Positions 23,429-33,412 are shown, counted from the first letter of the stretch. The stretch: DNA of 64,000 nucleotides from Candidatus Levyibacteriota bacterium (GCA_016182425.1 JACPGP010000016.1:1-64000), one strand, 5' to 3'. Numbers and translations are program-made. The notes: a model not told the origin generated them from the letters alone.

Positions 23429-24715
23429 ATGAGAGTAAATCTTTCTCGTTGGATGGTTGCGATTCTAATAGGACTGATCATAACCGTAGCTGCATTTGTT
23501 TTTTTCAAAAATTTTGGGGGAAAGACTGAAGTAAACTGGAAAATAATGAAGGGGCGGGAAAAACCTCTGCGTGCCGTACACATGGGGGGCAATTGGGGAG
23601 GTACTCAAAGGATAGTGGAAAAGCCGGATGAAAAGTACTTTGAATACTTACGTGATTTAGCGGTCAACTGGGTGGGAATTTCTGTTGCCCTGCATGTTGA
23701 TGACAGCACGGATTCAAACGTAAAGCGATCGTATTCCGGAGTAGATATCCCGACTTTTACGGATGATAATTTGATCCGCATGATTAAACTACTCCGAAAA
23801 CACGGTTTTCGAGTCTATCTAACATTAGCTTTTGAAGATCAGGAATCTCAAAAAGCCACTCGCCCAGTCCATCGCTGGCAACTGGGAGATCCTAACGCAG
23901 TTGTCAACGGCGAGATTAAAAATTTCCAAGATTGGCCTTGGGCGTCCAACCATCCCAACCATACACGGTTTGTGGATGAATTCTGGCGAGCTTACACTGA
24001 CCAGGCGGTACATTTTGCCCGGATCGCGCAAGAGAGTGGTGTAGAACTTTACTCGATTGGCACAGAGACAGAGCAATTATTCAGAAGCCGTTCTGATGCT
24101 GACCACCCCAATCATTTTAAAGATCAAATAATGGAAATGGTCAAAGAAACGCGGCAAGTTTATAGCGGTAAAATCACCTATGACATGCATTACAGTGCCT
24201 TGCTCTACGACTGGCCCGGTTCTAAATTTCTTTTTGAAGACATTGACTTTGATGTTGTTGGGATAAGCGCTTATTTTGAGCTTGTTGATCATCCTCCCGC
24301 CGGAGTCTTAACCGTTAATCAACTAGAAGAGTCTTGGGAGAAAGTATTCCAGAAATACTTAGTTCCCCTAAAGAATCAGTATCCCCGTAAATCGATCGTG
24401 TTCACCGAATTTGGTTACGTGACAGCGGTTGAAGCGCCATATAATCCAGCTTCCGAGGAACGAAGAAACACGGTTGAAAAGATAGTCGATAGAGACAATA
24501 ACGGACTTGACGACGCCCAGGAACAACAAGCTCATATTTATGAGGCCTTCTATAACACTGTTGAAAAATACCCTGATACGGTAGAAGGAGCATTCACTTG
24601 GCAAGAATCTTTCCCTGGAGCATGGGCTCCTGTGGATATTTGGGGTGTATGGGGCAAACTTGCTAAAGACACTGTAAAAAAATATTACACAAAATGGCGG
24701 GGTATTTCTGGATAA
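23429..24715 (+). CDS. Membrane-anchored glycoside hydrolase, GH113/GH5-like TIM barrel
   Basis: 428 aa. N-terminal anchor (about 8-26). Barrel strands include LAVNWVGISVAL, HGFRVYLTLAFE, GVELYSIGTETE (candidate acid/base Glu213 or Glu215), FDVVGISAYFE and SIVFTEFGY (candidate nucleophile Glu327), followed by a terminal GAFTWQES. An EF-hand-like DRDNNGLDD near 352-360 suggests Ca2+ binding. Layout resembles GH113 mannanases; substrate unknown. TAAAAT ends 6 bases before the ATG. Confidence 0.75.
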   Translation: MRVNLSRWMVAILIGLIITVAAFVFFKNFGGKTEVNWKIMKGREKPLRAVHMGGNWGGTQRIVEKPDEKYFEYLRDLAVNWVGISVALHVDDSTDSNVKRSYSGVDIPTFTDDNLIRMIKLLRKHGFRVYLTLAFEDQESQKATRPVHRWQLGDPNAVVNGEIKNFQDWPWASNHPNHTRFVDEFWRAYTDQAVHFARIAQESGVELYSIGTETEQLFRSRSDADHPNHFKDQIMEMVKETRQVYSGKITYDMHYSALLYDWPGSKFLFEDIDFDVVGISAYFELVDHPPAGVLTVNQLEESWEKVFQKYLVPLKNQYPRKSIVFTEFGYVTAVEAPYNPASEERRNTVEKIVDRDNNGLDDAQEQQAHIYEAFYNTVEKYPDTVEGAFTWQESFPGAWAPVDIWGVWGKLAKDTVKKYYTKWRGISG

Positions 24716-24793
24716 TATCAACCGTTCGGATATTTCAAACAGGCACCGCTGCTTGACAGAAATAAAAAAATCATCCACACTATACTAGCCCTT

Positions 24794-26488
24794 ATGAAAC
24801 TGCCCGCCCTACCCAAGCGTCTAGCGTCTAGCGTTGCGCGTCTAGTTTTTATATTTATTGCATTTTTCATTTTTACAACTCCTGCTTTTGCTCAAACAAG
24901 TCCTGCCTTAACCACCAACACTAACCCCGATGTGCCCAAAAATCTCCATACCTGGACTCAGAATGTCATGATCGAAGTAATGGCTGCCATGTCCTGCCAA
25001 CTAACCGGTATTGATCCAATAAATCCAAAACAATCATGCCTTGGCGTTGACTCACAAACTGGCAAAATTGGTTATGTTCCTTCGGCAAATCAGGGACAAG
25101 CAGGCGGCGCTATTGGGGTGATGGGAAATCTTATTGCTATGACCTATACGCCTGCCATGCATACAGGTGATTATTTTGGCTACCTGGCTCAAAACTTTGG
25201 TGTTGTCAAGTCGGCCTATGCCCAAACAACAGGGGCAGGGTTTGACAGTCTTAACCCTATTATTAATCTCTGGATTGCATTTAGAAACCTTGTCTATCTT
25301 CTTTTTGTGGCCGTGTTTGCCATAGTAGGATTTGGCATTATGCTTCGCATTAATATTGATCCAAGAACTGTGATGACCATTGCCAACCAACTGCCAAAAA
25401 TGATCATTGCAATATTACTTGTGACTTTCTCCTTTGCCATTTCCGGCTTTCTTATTGACCTAATGTGGGCATCTATTTATGTGACAACAAATGTTATCGT
25501 TTCATCAGATCCAAACCAAGAACTCATATCTCAAGAAACTGCCCAAAAAATCGTGCAATCAGCAAATCCGATTGAAGCTGCAAATATTGCGGGGGAAGGG
25601 AAAGATAAAAAAATTGGAGGTTTAGCAAGGATTGCCTCTGAACCATCCGAATCCTTAGGCGAGGTAGTTACTCCTCTTTTTGACAGTGGTATTGGGAAAA
25701 GCTCGCTTGGTGTAGCCACAAGCATTATATTTTTTAGCCTGGCGCAAAAAGCAGCCTCGCCTTTTCAGGAAGCAATCAAAGCGATAGGAAGCTGGACAGG
25801 CCTCCCGGGAAAAGCTATTACTCTCACAATATCTACTGCAATTGGCCTCCTTGCGGGAGTAGCGGGTGGCGCTAATGCTGGGTCTCTTGGGCCATTCTTT
25901 GTCAGCTGGATTGTATTTATCGTTATTGTTATCGCAATCCTCTGGGCACTGTTTCGACTTACTTTTCAGCTCGTTATTGCTTACGTTACTGTGCTTATTC
26001 ACACTGTATTCTCGCCATTTTGGATTATTGGCGGGCTTTTCCCGGGAAGCCCCATTGGCTTTGGCGCCTGGTTTCGGGAAATGCTGGGCGCTCTGTCTGT
26101 CTTTCCAGTCACCATTGGCATGTTTCTTTTAGGAAGAATATTTATGGCTGCGTTTGACCAAAATGCACAAACTCACTTTGCTCCGCCCATGACCGGCAAT
26201 CCCAATGCAGGTAATTTTGGCGCATTTATTGGACTTGGCATTATTCTTTTGACACCGCAGGTTGTAACCATCATGAAGGATCTTTTTAAGTCCCCCCAGT
26301 TTAAGTACGGCGGCGCTATTGCCCAACCATTAGCCTTTGGGCTTGGTGCGGTCAACGCACCACAGATAGCACAGAAACTTGGTATGTGGGGATACTACTC
26401 TGGCCAGATGAGACATATACCAATAGTCGGTTCGTTTTTTGGCCGAGAGGAAACAGCAAGAGGAAGACCACCTCAACCAGGAGGATAG
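24794..26488 (+). CDS. VirB6/TrbL-like polytopic membrane protein
   Basis: 564 aa. Signal-peptide-like N-terminus (ends ...TPAFAQ) and an extracytoplasmic region with a Cys pair (about 75-95), then at least six hydrophobic helices between about 155 and 520. Long Gly/Ala-rich hydrophobic stretches and the C-terminal cytosolic tail (GREETARGRPPQPGG) resemble the type IV secretion inner-membrane channel subunit found in Patescibacteria. TATACT ends 7 bases before ATG; a TTGACA exists upstream but at 22 bases, too far for a standard promoter. Confidence 0.75.
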   Translation: MKLPALPKRLASSVARLVFIFIAFFIFTTPAFAQTSPALTTNTNPDVPKNLHTWTQNVMIEVMAAMSCQLTGIDPINPKQSCLGVDSQTGKIGYVPSANQGQAGGAIGVMGNLIAMTYTPAMHTGDYFGYLAQNFGVVKSAYAQTTGAGFDSLNPIINLWIAFRNLVYLLFVAVFAIVGFGIMLRINIDPRTVMTIANQLPKMIIAILLVTFSFAISGFLIDLMWASIYVTTNVIVSSDPNQELISQETAQKIVQSANPIEAANIAGEGKDKKIGGLARIASEPSESLGEVVTPLFDSGIGKSSLGVATSIIFFSLAQKAASPFQEAIKAIGSWTGLPGKAITLTISTAIGLLAGVAGGANAGSLGPFFVSWIVFIVIVIAILWALFRLTFQLVIAYVTVLIHTVFSPFWIIGGLFPGSPIGFGAWFREMLGALSVFPVTIGMFLLGRIFMAAFDQNAQTHFAPPMTGNPNAGNFGAFIGLGIILLTPQVVTIMKDLFKSPQFKYGGAIAQPLAFGLGAVNAPQIAQKLGMWGYYSGQMRHIPIVGSFFGREETARGRPPQPGG

Positions 26489-26501
26489 CAATAGTTAATA
26501 A

Positions 26502-29500
26502 TTACGCTGCTTTCTTCAATTGTTCTAACTGCTCGTTAAGCATCATATAAATAAATGCGGCGATAAGCATAGGAATCAACGATCTACTCATCGCCAATCC
26601 AAGGTGGTACCATTCAGCGCCCAATCGTTTCTTTAACTTTTCGTATTGGTGTTCATTCACAATTCCTGCCGCGTGCACTTCATGCAGAAATGCCTGTATA
26701 TCCAGCTCGTCCCAGGCCATTTGCCCTCTTCCAAAGGCAACCTGGGCGTATGAAGCATCTCCAGAAACAAAACCATGAAACTTTCCTATGCCAAGCGGTA
26801 GTCTTCCCACCCAATCTTTTTTGTAAAACTTCGCCACGCCTTCTGCTAGATACCGCATTGCTTCGCTAGCCACATCTTTGTCGTGTCCGGAGAGTGTGCT
26901 ATGCATCTCCTTCATTGCCTTAACAATATCGCCCTGGCTTTTATACTCGGTTAAATTTTGAATAAACTTACCATACAGCCCGGCAGTGGCAACAACAGGC
27001 CCAATATCCGCATCCCAACGTCTCTTTATGGTATCGCCGGTAATAGCAGCATAATCAAATGCCTCGTGCGGCATATCATCTGTGCCAAAGATAAAGGGTA
27101 CTTTCCACCCTTTATGCTCAAGGTTATGCATTAACTTATCCATATGTTTTTCCTTAAACTCACCACGAATATGTTCTGCTAGTGCCTTAACTCGTTCCTC
27201 TTGTTCTTGTTGATGGCGATATTCTTCTGTGCCAACAGCTGCGGTCTTTAATAAAGCAAAATCTTGGTTTTCAAGTCCTGTGGGAAAATGCAAATTCTCA
27301 ATTTGCTCTGGAGGCTTTGGTTGTGGTCTGTCTTTTTCCTTTACTTCTCCCCGCGCAAGACGTTCGTTAAATTCGCGCAGACGTTCGTTAAAATTACGAA
27401 GTTCATCACTATCTAGATATTTTTTGTATGCATCAATGCGTCTTCGCAACAAGCGTTCCTGCACCAGAGCCAAGGCAGCTAAATCATGTTGTAATTCTTT
27501 ACTTGTAATAATAATTTGTCCGGGAGAATCAGCTTCTTCTTTAATTTGATCTTTATAATGTTTTCTAAGCACGCCTTGGCGTAAACTGATAAGGTTGTTA
27601 AAAAATTTAAGCGGCGTTGTTTTTTCGGCTACTCCAATGGCACTACGAATAACTTGTTCAGCTTGTTGCGCCTTGTTCTTATCATCACCAACTAATTCTC
27701 CTCTTTTTGCTTCAATCAAAAGCCCAACACCTATCAAAGGATTATTCTCATCATATTGCAATAATCGGGCAGTGGCGCTGGCCAGGGTAACCTTATCACC
27801 TTTCCATCGCCAACCGGTCTGGGTAAAGATTGAGCCAATATGAAACGGGTTTTTCATCTGACCAAGCACATCATCTCCCCTATCGTTTACCAAAATATCA
27901 AGAATTTCCGATGAAGACATGGCCTTAAACCGTTTTAGCTCCTCTGTCGACCAAGGACCCCTGTTTCCCTCCAATTTATATCCAAGTATGGCATTTTGCC
28001 GTCCTCCCACGTCAAAACGCACTATCTGCTCGAAAAAGGCGATATTTTTTACCAAGCCGTTGGCCCACCAGCTGTTTAAGGGGACATTTTTGGTGATGCC
28101 GTGCATGGCGGCAATTTCAAAAAACCGCGCCGTGACAATACCCATGCCCCGGGCAAGCGATATGGCCCGCTTTATCTCCCACTCATCCATGTCTTTTGGC
28201 AACACCCCCATGGCTTTTGCCTTTGTGGCCATATCCAACACCAGTTGCTCAACCTCACCATATGTCCCATCCGGATTATTAACCATTGCTCTGGCCGGAA
28301 GATAACCGCCGTTTTTTGCCACCACCTCCAGCATGGCCTGCTCGTAAAGGCGCAGCATTGACGCAGTACCCCTTTTGCTAAACGCAATGTGGGCTTCCTC
28401 TCCGGCAAAGCGGCTGGCTGCTTTAATAATATCCTCTGCGCCAAAATTCCTGTTGACATAGTAGGTGATGGTATGAAGGTATTCTCTAAGCGTTTGCTCC
28501 CTATTTAACATTCTTTCTATCCGCCGCACCTTTTCCTGCTGATCTGGAGTTAATAAATTACCTGACGGCAAAATCTTGTTTTCCGCCGCACGTGCCAACA
28601 CATTATGGAAATCTCTAATCTCCATATCTCCTCCCGGGCCAATGGCTTCCCGCCATTCGTGGTCCGAATCCACATCTGCATATTTGAAAAGCCTGCTAAA
28701 TTCTTTCTCCACTTCTTGCCATTTTCTCCATCCTTCAGTCCCCTCTGCTGCATCGGGATCCGCGGCTAAAACGTTATCTATAAGCTGTTTTTGCTGATCT
28801 CTTCCCATGCGAATTTCACCGTACAGACCGGGGTGGAGAATTGATGAATCCGTATCCATCTGCGAACGAAGGGCTTCTTTTAACCATTGTGCTTTTGACA
28901 AGAGTTTCTGGGCTTGAGCTGCCTGTTCGTCTGCACCGCCCGCAATGCGAGACAATTCATCAATGTACTCATTTAGACGACTACTATTTACCTCTGTCTC
29001 TGTTCTTAGATCTGTGTTTGGACTGGTTAATTCTCTGCTTAGCCGGTCTGCAATATCACGGACTCCTCCTGTATATGTATTTTGCTCAAGATCAAAATCA
29101 GCAAGCGTTTGAGACTTAAAGTATGTCAGCTCCTGCGGCAGCTCATTTCTGCCCATTCTTTGATCTGCTTCTCTTCTCCTTCTATCACCCCCTTCTCTTC
29201 TTTCCTGCTCTGCTTGCCGCGCCGTTTCTTCTTCTCTTATCTGTCTTCTTACCACTACCAACCGCTCGGTTACTCTTTCCAAAAGCTGTTCTTGCTGGGC
29301 TTGATCAACACCGGTCAGAGAACTTACGCTTCTTCGAAGCTCCTCTAAAATTTGTAATTGTTCTTGGAAATTGCCATCCGGAATATCCTCCAGCAATCTA
29401 TTCGCAGTTCGCTCTTGCAGCCGCAGTTGAAAATCGGTAATACCTGTCTCTGGTATCCTTGGTGCTTCTCCACTCATGGGGAAAATGCCGTGTTCAATCA

Positions 29501-30110
29501 TCATCTGCTGGGTTCTTCTCTCGTCAAGGGATAAGGTTTTCCCTTTATTTACCTCTTCCCAAGCCTTTCTGAGCGGATCGTTTTCTTGTGATATACCCCC
29601 GAGAAGTTTTATGTAGAAACGAAGTGCCTCGTCGCCTATTTTTTCGTACAACTCATCAACCAAAAAATATTCATACTCTCGTACTAAATCCCTTAGTCCC
29701 TTATCAGCTCCTTCTCTATGAAGCTCGTAGCCAAGAACAAACATCTCTTCTGCCGCTTTTTTAAGCTCGCCTTCATTCCAACTCTCAATTGGTTTCTCTT
29801 TTGCTTTCTTTTGAAAGGCCTCTATTTTTGCTCTTTGCTGACTGTTTGCTTCCTCTAAAATCTCTTTCTGCTGCAATCTGCTACCGATAAATTCTTTCCT
29901 CTGTTTTTTGGCGGCTGCTTCTTTCTTACTTCGTTCTTCTTGTTTTTCTTCTTCTGTTTGTGGCTTTCCGCCTTTTTTACCTGCGGCAGGTATTTGATGT
30001 GATTTGAGTATTTCTGGACTTGCTACTGTACCATCTGGCATAAAAATACCTCCATCTCCATGGTACGCGGTTCGTGGTTGTATTGTCAATCGAACTTCCT
30101 GCTCTTTCAT
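26502..30110 (-). CDS. 1202-aa helical/coiled-coil protein with C-terminal membrane helix
   Basis: No family recognised. Lys/Glu/Gln-rich coiled coil at about 35-110 and 260-330, long helical central part, and a C-terminal hydrophobic segment (about 1172-1192, LIPMLIAAFIYMML) followed by a short basic tail, so it is tail-anchored with most of the protein in the cytosol. It lies convergent to the VirB6-like gene (13 bases apart) and divergent from the ATPase/winged-helix gene. Position and the similar layout of the 34631-36511 protein suggest a secretion-associated cytosolic scaffold; this is inference. Confidence 0.7.
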   Translation of the reverse strand: MKEQEVRLTIQPRTAYHGDGGIFMPDGTVASPEILKSHQIPAAGKKGGKPQTEEEKQEERSKKEAAAKKQRKEFIGSRLQQKEILEEANSQQRAKIEAFQKKAKEKPIESWNEGELKKAAEEMFVLGYELHREGADKGLRDLVREYEYFLVDELYEKIGDEALRFYIKLLGGISQENDPLRKAWEEVNKGKTLSLDERRTQQMMIEHGIFPMSGEAPRIPETGITDFQLRLQERTANRLLEDIPDGNFQEQLQILEELRRSVSSLTGVDQAQQEQLLERVTERLVVVRRQIREEETARQAEQERREGGDRRRREADQRMGRNELPQELTYFKSQTLADFDLEQNTYTGGVRDIADRLSRELTSPNTDLRTETEVNSSRLNEYIDELSRIAGGADEQAAQAQKLLSKAQWLKEALRSQMDTDSSILHPGLYGEIRMGRDQQKQLIDNVLAADPDAAEGTEGWRKWQEVEKEFSRLFKYADVDSDHEWREAIGPGGDMEIRDFHNVLARAAENKILPSGNLLTPDQQEKVRRIERMLNREQTLREYLHTITYYVNRNFGAEDIIKAASRFAGEEAHIAFSKRGTASMLRLYEQAMLEVVAKNGGYLPARAMVNNPDGTYGEVEQLVLDMATKAKAMGVLPKDMDEWEIKRAISLARGMGIVTARFFEIAAMHGITKNVPLNSWWANGLVKNIAFFEQIVRFDVGGRQNAILGYKLEGNRGPWSTEELKRFKAMSSSEILDILVNDRGDDVLGQMKNPFHIGSIFTQTGWRWKGDKVTLASATARLLQYDENNPLIGVGLLIEAKRGELVGDDKNKAQQAEQVIRSAIGVAEKTTPLKFFNNLISLRQGVLRKHYKDQIKEEADSPGQIIITSKELQHDLAALALVQERLLRRRIDAYKKYLDSDELRNFNERLREFNERLARGEVKEKDRPQPKPPEQIENLHFPTGLENQDFALLKTAAVGTEEYRHQQEQEERVKALAEHIRGEFKEKHMDKLMHNLEHKGWKVPFIFGTDDMPHEAFDYAAITGDTIKRRWDADIGPVVATAGLYGKFIQNLTEYKSQGDIVKAMKEMHSTLSGHDKDVASEAMRYLAEGVAKFYKKDWVGRLPLGIGKFHGFVSGDASYAQVAFGRGQMAWDELDIQAFLHEVHAAGIVNEHQYEKLKKRLGAEWYHLGLAMSRSLIPMLIAAFIYMMLNEQLEQLKKAA

Positions 30111-30152
30111 ATGTACAGCAGTTTAGGGCAAATGGTATTGGACTACTTGATA

Positions 30153-30181
30153 TTTACATTACAAACACCTTACAGTATGAT
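30153..30181 (+). promoter_or_regulatory. Promoter of ATPase/winged-helix gene
   Basis: TTTACA, 17-base spacer, TATGAT (30176-30181), ATG 30191 nine bases on. Confidence 0.55.
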
Positions 30182-30190
30182 TACAAAGCT

Positions 30191-31375
30191 ATGGAGCGAT
30201 TCGAAGCATCTTTTCCCGCAGGCTACAGAAAAGATGACATTGCCAAAATTTGTGGCTTTGTTTTACAGGGCAAATTCTGTCAACTTGTTTGTCCTCCAGG
30301 AGGCGGCAAGGCAACGCTTTTGAAATTACTTGCTAATAACCAAAATGTCAGAAATTACCATTTGGGAAAGCAGGCAGAAACGACATATTTTTTATACCTA
30401 AATCTTCTTGAACTCTCTGATTTTACCGAAAGCAGTATCTATAAATTTCTTCTCTTATCTTTAAGTCGGATGCAGGGAAAAACACTTGATGCTACCTCAT
30501 TACCATCAGATCCAGTTATACTGTTACAATTACTTAAAGACAGCATTGACGCAATTACCAATCAGGAAAAAAGGACCCCTGTGTTACTTCTTGACCATTT
30601 TGATGAATATCAAAACCATCTCTCCCGTTCTTTTTTCCAGATGCTGCGGAGTCTTAAAAGCTTAGCAAAGTATCGTTTTTCCGTTGTCTTTGCCACCCGT
30701 CGAGACTTAAAAGACTTAGTTGACCCAGAAATATTGAAAGAATTTTATGATTTTTTTGTCGATAACACTGTGTACATGAAACTATCCGATCCTGTAGCAT
30801 CTTCTTTTATGTTCGAGAAAATTGAAAAAATTACCGAAAAAAAGTTAAGGCAAAAAGAAAAAGATGATCTTCTTACGTTAACAGGAGGACATGCAAAACT
30901 TCTTAAAGTATGTACAGAAACTGTTTTGCAAGAACAGACAAAAATAACTCTCGAAGATCTTCTTAAAAAACCGCTTGTCCGTGCAGCATTATTTGAGCTT
31001 TGGTACTTTGATAAGAAAATAATCATACCTCTGTTTAGCGCATTTGTTAAACAGCTATCAGCAACGGCAAAAGAAGAACATCTTTCTTTCAATGAACAAA
31101 CAAAAGAAATTATGAAAGGCACAACAGCAATATCGGATCTTTTTTCTCCACAAGAGTTCCGATTGCTCAAGTTCTTACTCGAAAATAAAGATCGAATTAT
31201 CGAACGAGAAGAAATTATTGCAACTGTCTGGAGAGATGCAAAAACAACTGCAGGAGTTACCGAACAAGCCCTAGATCAGCTTATTTTCCGCCTTCGCCAC
31301 AAAATCGAAGATTATCCAAATAATCCTGGACATCTGCAAACAATAAAGGGCCGAGGGTTTCGTTTTACCACTTGA
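30191..31375 (+). CDS. AAA/STAND-like ATPase with OmpR-type winged-helix C-terminus
   Basis: 394 aa from ATG 30191, chosen because the longer form would overlap the divergent gene and its promoter. P-loop-like CPPGGGKATLL at 34-44 has Ala where Ser/Thr normally follows the Lys, so nucleotide binding may be weak. Walker B-like VLLLDHFDEY near 145-155. The C-terminus (FSPQEFRLLKFLLENKDRIIEREEIIATVW... QLIFRLRHKIEDYP... IKGRGFRFTT) is a Trans_reg_C winged helix. Likely a transcription regulator of the surrounding secretion genes. Confidence 0.8.
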   Translation: MERFEASFPAGYRKDDIAKICGFVLQGKFCQLVCPPGGGKATLLKLLANNQNVRNYHLGKQAETTYFLYLNLLELSDFTESSIYKFLLLSLSRMQGKTLDATSLPSDPVILLQLLKDSIDAITNQEKRTPVLLLDHFDEYQNHLSRSFFQMLRSLKSLAKYRFSVVFATRRDLKDLVDPEILKEFYDFFVDNTVYMKLSDPVASSFMFEKIEKITEKKLRQKEKDDLLTLTGGHAKLLKVCTETVLQEQTKITLEDLLKKPLVRAALFELWYFDKKIIIPLFSAFVKQLSATAKEEHLSFNEQTKEIMKGTTAISDLFSPQEFRLLKFLLENKDRIIEREEIIATVWRDAKTTAGVTEQALDQLIFRLRHKIEDYPNNPGHLQTIKGRGFRFTT

Positions 31376-31400
31376 CAGTTTTGTATATTTTGGCTAAAAT
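31372..31400 (+). promoter_or_regulatory. Leaderless promoter of Phd-type antitoxin
   Basis: TTGACA, 17-base spacer, TAAAAT, then ATG 31408 after 7 bases. The -35 box overlaps the stop of the upstream gene. Confidence 0.7.
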
Positions 31401-31407
31401 GTATAAT

Positions 31408-31668
31408 ATGAACAATATATCCATTTCTGCCAGCGATCTTAAAAAACATATTTCTGATGTTCTCAATGACGTCTACTTTCACAAAAAAGTAGCTGTTATA
31501 GAACGCTACGGCAAGCCTATAGCCGAAATTGTACCTATAGAAAAAGGTGAAACAAAATCATCCAATATTCAAAAGGCCTTAGATGCAACCTTTGGTATTC
31601 TACCCGATTTTCCTGACGTAACAAAGTACAGAAGGTCTCGAAAGAAAAAATTTGTTTTATCTTTATGA
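31408..31668 (+). CDS. Phd/YefM-type antitoxin
   Basis: 86 aa from ATG 31408. NISISASDLKKHISDVLNDV is the N-terminal DNA-binding fold; VAVIERYGKPIAEIVPIE is the family beta-strand signature. The C-terminus should mask the toxin. Overlaps vapC by 4 bases (ATGA). Confidence 0.88.
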   Translation: MNNISISASDLKKHISDVLNDVYFHKKVAVIERYGKPIAEIVPIEKGETKSSNIQKALDATFGILPDFPDVTKYRRSRKKKFVLSL

Positions 31669-32051
31669 AATATCTTCTTGACACCGATATTGTCATTAAT
31701 CATTTAAGAAAAAGGGTGATGATTAACAAAGCAGTGTTGGAAAGCGGGGCGGCAATTAGTATTATTACCTTAGGAGAACTTCTCTACGGAGCAGAAAAAT
31801 CAGATAATCCAGAAACGTCAGTAACGATATTAGAAAAAAGTCTAAACATTTTAGGATTGGAGTTAGTAAATCTTAGTAAGAATATTATGGTAGAATTTGC
31901 CAAAATAAAGACCGTGCTTGAAAAAAATGGTATAAGATTGGAAGATTTTGATTTACTTATCGCAGCGACTGCTAAAGCTAACTCGCTAACCTTAGTTACA
32001 AAAAACCTACACCACTTTACCAGAGTCCCAAACTTACAGATTATCAACTAA
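31665..32051 (+). CDS. vapC: VapC-type PIN toxin
   Basis: 128 aa. Acidic residues in LLDTDIVINHL (Asp6 or Asp8), TLGELLYGA (Glu) and EDFDLLIAATAKAN (Asp), followed by LVTKNLHHFTRVP. Family activity: Mg2+-dependent RNase, commonly on tRNA. Forms an operon with the Phd-type antitoxin; both interrupt the secretion locus. Confidence 0.92.
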   Translation: MKYLLDTDIVINHLRKRVMINKAVLESGAAISIITLGELLYGAEKSDNPETSVTILEKSLNILGLELVNLSKNIMVEFAKIKTVLEKNGIRLEDFDLLIAATAKANSLTLVTKNLHHFTRVPNLQIIN

Positions 32052-32055
32052 CTGC

Positions 32056-32085
32056 TTGCATCTTCCCCTCTTTTTGCTCTACGAT
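32056..32085 (+). promoter_or_regulatory. Leaderless promoter of 32092 gene
   Basis: TTGCAT, 18-base spacer, TACGAT, then GTG after 6 bases. Confidence 0.6.
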
Positions 32086-32091
32086 GGAAGG

Positions 32092-33408
32092 GTGAGAAAA
32101 GTTTTTTCTATTTTTGTTTTCACATTTTTGTTTTTCTTCTTCTCATTATTTTTCTCATATAACAAGGCGTATGCTACCTGCTTGCTCAATGCAAACCCAG
32201 CAAACATTCCTGGAGGCTTTACAGGGGATATCATATTTACCAACAAATGTTTTACAGACCAAAGTACAAGCTATCAAATTTTGGTGTACCCCACCTGTCT
32301 TGATGACAAAACGTGCGAAGACAAAAACAAGCAGCCTTATGAACAGTATAAAAATTATCAAGATGGCAATTGGAATAAGAGCTCTAACACAGATGCTAGC
32401 GCAATCGAGAGCGTATTTGATTTTACTAATGTAAAATATAAAAATGGTGGCTCATGGAGAGTTAAATTCTGCCATGATTTAGGAAGAGGAGTAATAAATG
32501 AAACATGTAGCGTTAGTCAGGGGGGCACTGGCAATAGTGGAGAAGTTGCACAAGCAACTCTTACTATCTTTGCAGCCCCAACAGCAACGACTATTCCACC
32601 AACTCCTACTCCAACACCTCGCCAGGACCTGCCAAAACTTCTTAAAATTCCCAATCAATGTGTATACCAAATACCCATTAAGGAACTTCTTATAACTGTC
32701 ACAAATGTCGTACCAAAAACTCATTACTACTGGTGGTGGCTAGGAGAACGCGGATCAGATTTTGCTATTGCTATTCCAAGTAATAACGATCAAACAATTA
32801 CAACTTTTACAATACCAGGAAATAGAATCAGCGCTGGAACAAAAGTGCTTTGTGTCAACCACACCCTAGACGTTAAAGGAATCGATTTACCAGGGTGTAA
32901 TATAGGTGATCCAAATACCCTCACATTTCAGTTTTCCGTGAGCACTCCAACTGGAGATCTCACCTGTGACAGAAGTGCAGGAGGAGCACCAATAGTCCCA
33001 ACCATTAGCGCTCCAGTCCCCTCTGCCACCCCTGTTCCTCCTGCTCTTCTTCCTTGCGCTGAAGGACTCTCAAATCCAGATGATCCAAAATCAATAACAA
33101 CAGATAAAGCTCTCATTAAAAAATGTACCAAGATTGACAGTGCGGTAGGACCAATAGATACAGACCCTGCGGAGTTTATTAAAAAAATCTTTACTGTGCT
33201 TTTGAGCATGGCTGGGGGATGGGCGGTATATCTTATTATTACTGCCGGATACCAATTAATGTTTTCTCATGGCGAGGCAGAGCAAGTACAAGAAGCCAGA
33301 GACAAAATAACCTCGGCCATTGTCGGTCTTGTCTTTATGTTATTATCACTGGTGATACTACGAGTTATTGGAGTAGATATATTTCAGTTGCCCACATTTG
33401 GGCAATAA
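32092..33408 (+). CDS. Secreted/membrane protein with C-terminal VirB2-like segment
   Basis: 438 aa from GTG 32092, whose first residues form a clean signal peptide (cleavage near YNKAYA). Residues about 20-355 are an extracytoplasmic, Cys-containing, beta-rich region with Thr/Pro linkers. The last 75 residues carry two hydrophobic helices around GYQLMFSHGEAEQVQEARDKITSAIVGL, matching the two-helix pilin-like pattern of the three genes downstream. Likely a surface component of the secretion system. Confidence 0.72.
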   Translation: MRKVFSIFVFTFLFFFFSLFFSYNKAYATCLLNANPANIPGGFTGDIIFTNKCFTDQSTSYQILVYPTCLDDKTCEDKNKQPYEQYKNYQDGNWNKSSNTDASAIESVFDFTNVKYKNGGSWRVKFCHDLGRGVINETCSVSQGGTGNSGEVAQATLTIFAAPTATTIPPTPTPTPRQDLPKLLKIPNQCVYQIPIKELLITVTNVVPKTHYYWWWLGERGSDFAIAIPSNNDQTITTFTIPGNRISAGTKVLCVNHTLDVKGIDLPGCNIGDPNTLTFQFSVSTPTGDLTCDRSAGGAPIVPTISAPVPSATPVPPALLPCAEGLSNPDDPKSITTDKALIKKCTKIDSAVGPIDTDPAEFIKKIFTVLLSMAGGWAVYLIITAGYQLMFSHGEAEQVQEARDKITSAIVGLVFMLLSLVILRVIGVDIFQLPTFGQ

Positions 33409-33412
33409 AATT

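Noticed and set aside
24368..24778. 136-codon minus-strand frame
   Set aside because: Entirely antisense to the GH-like gene, no promoter or family features.
24753..24786. TTGACA with TATACT before the VirB6-like gene
   Set aside because: The spacer is 22 bases, too long for a standard sigma-70 promoter; only the -10 position relative to ATG was used.
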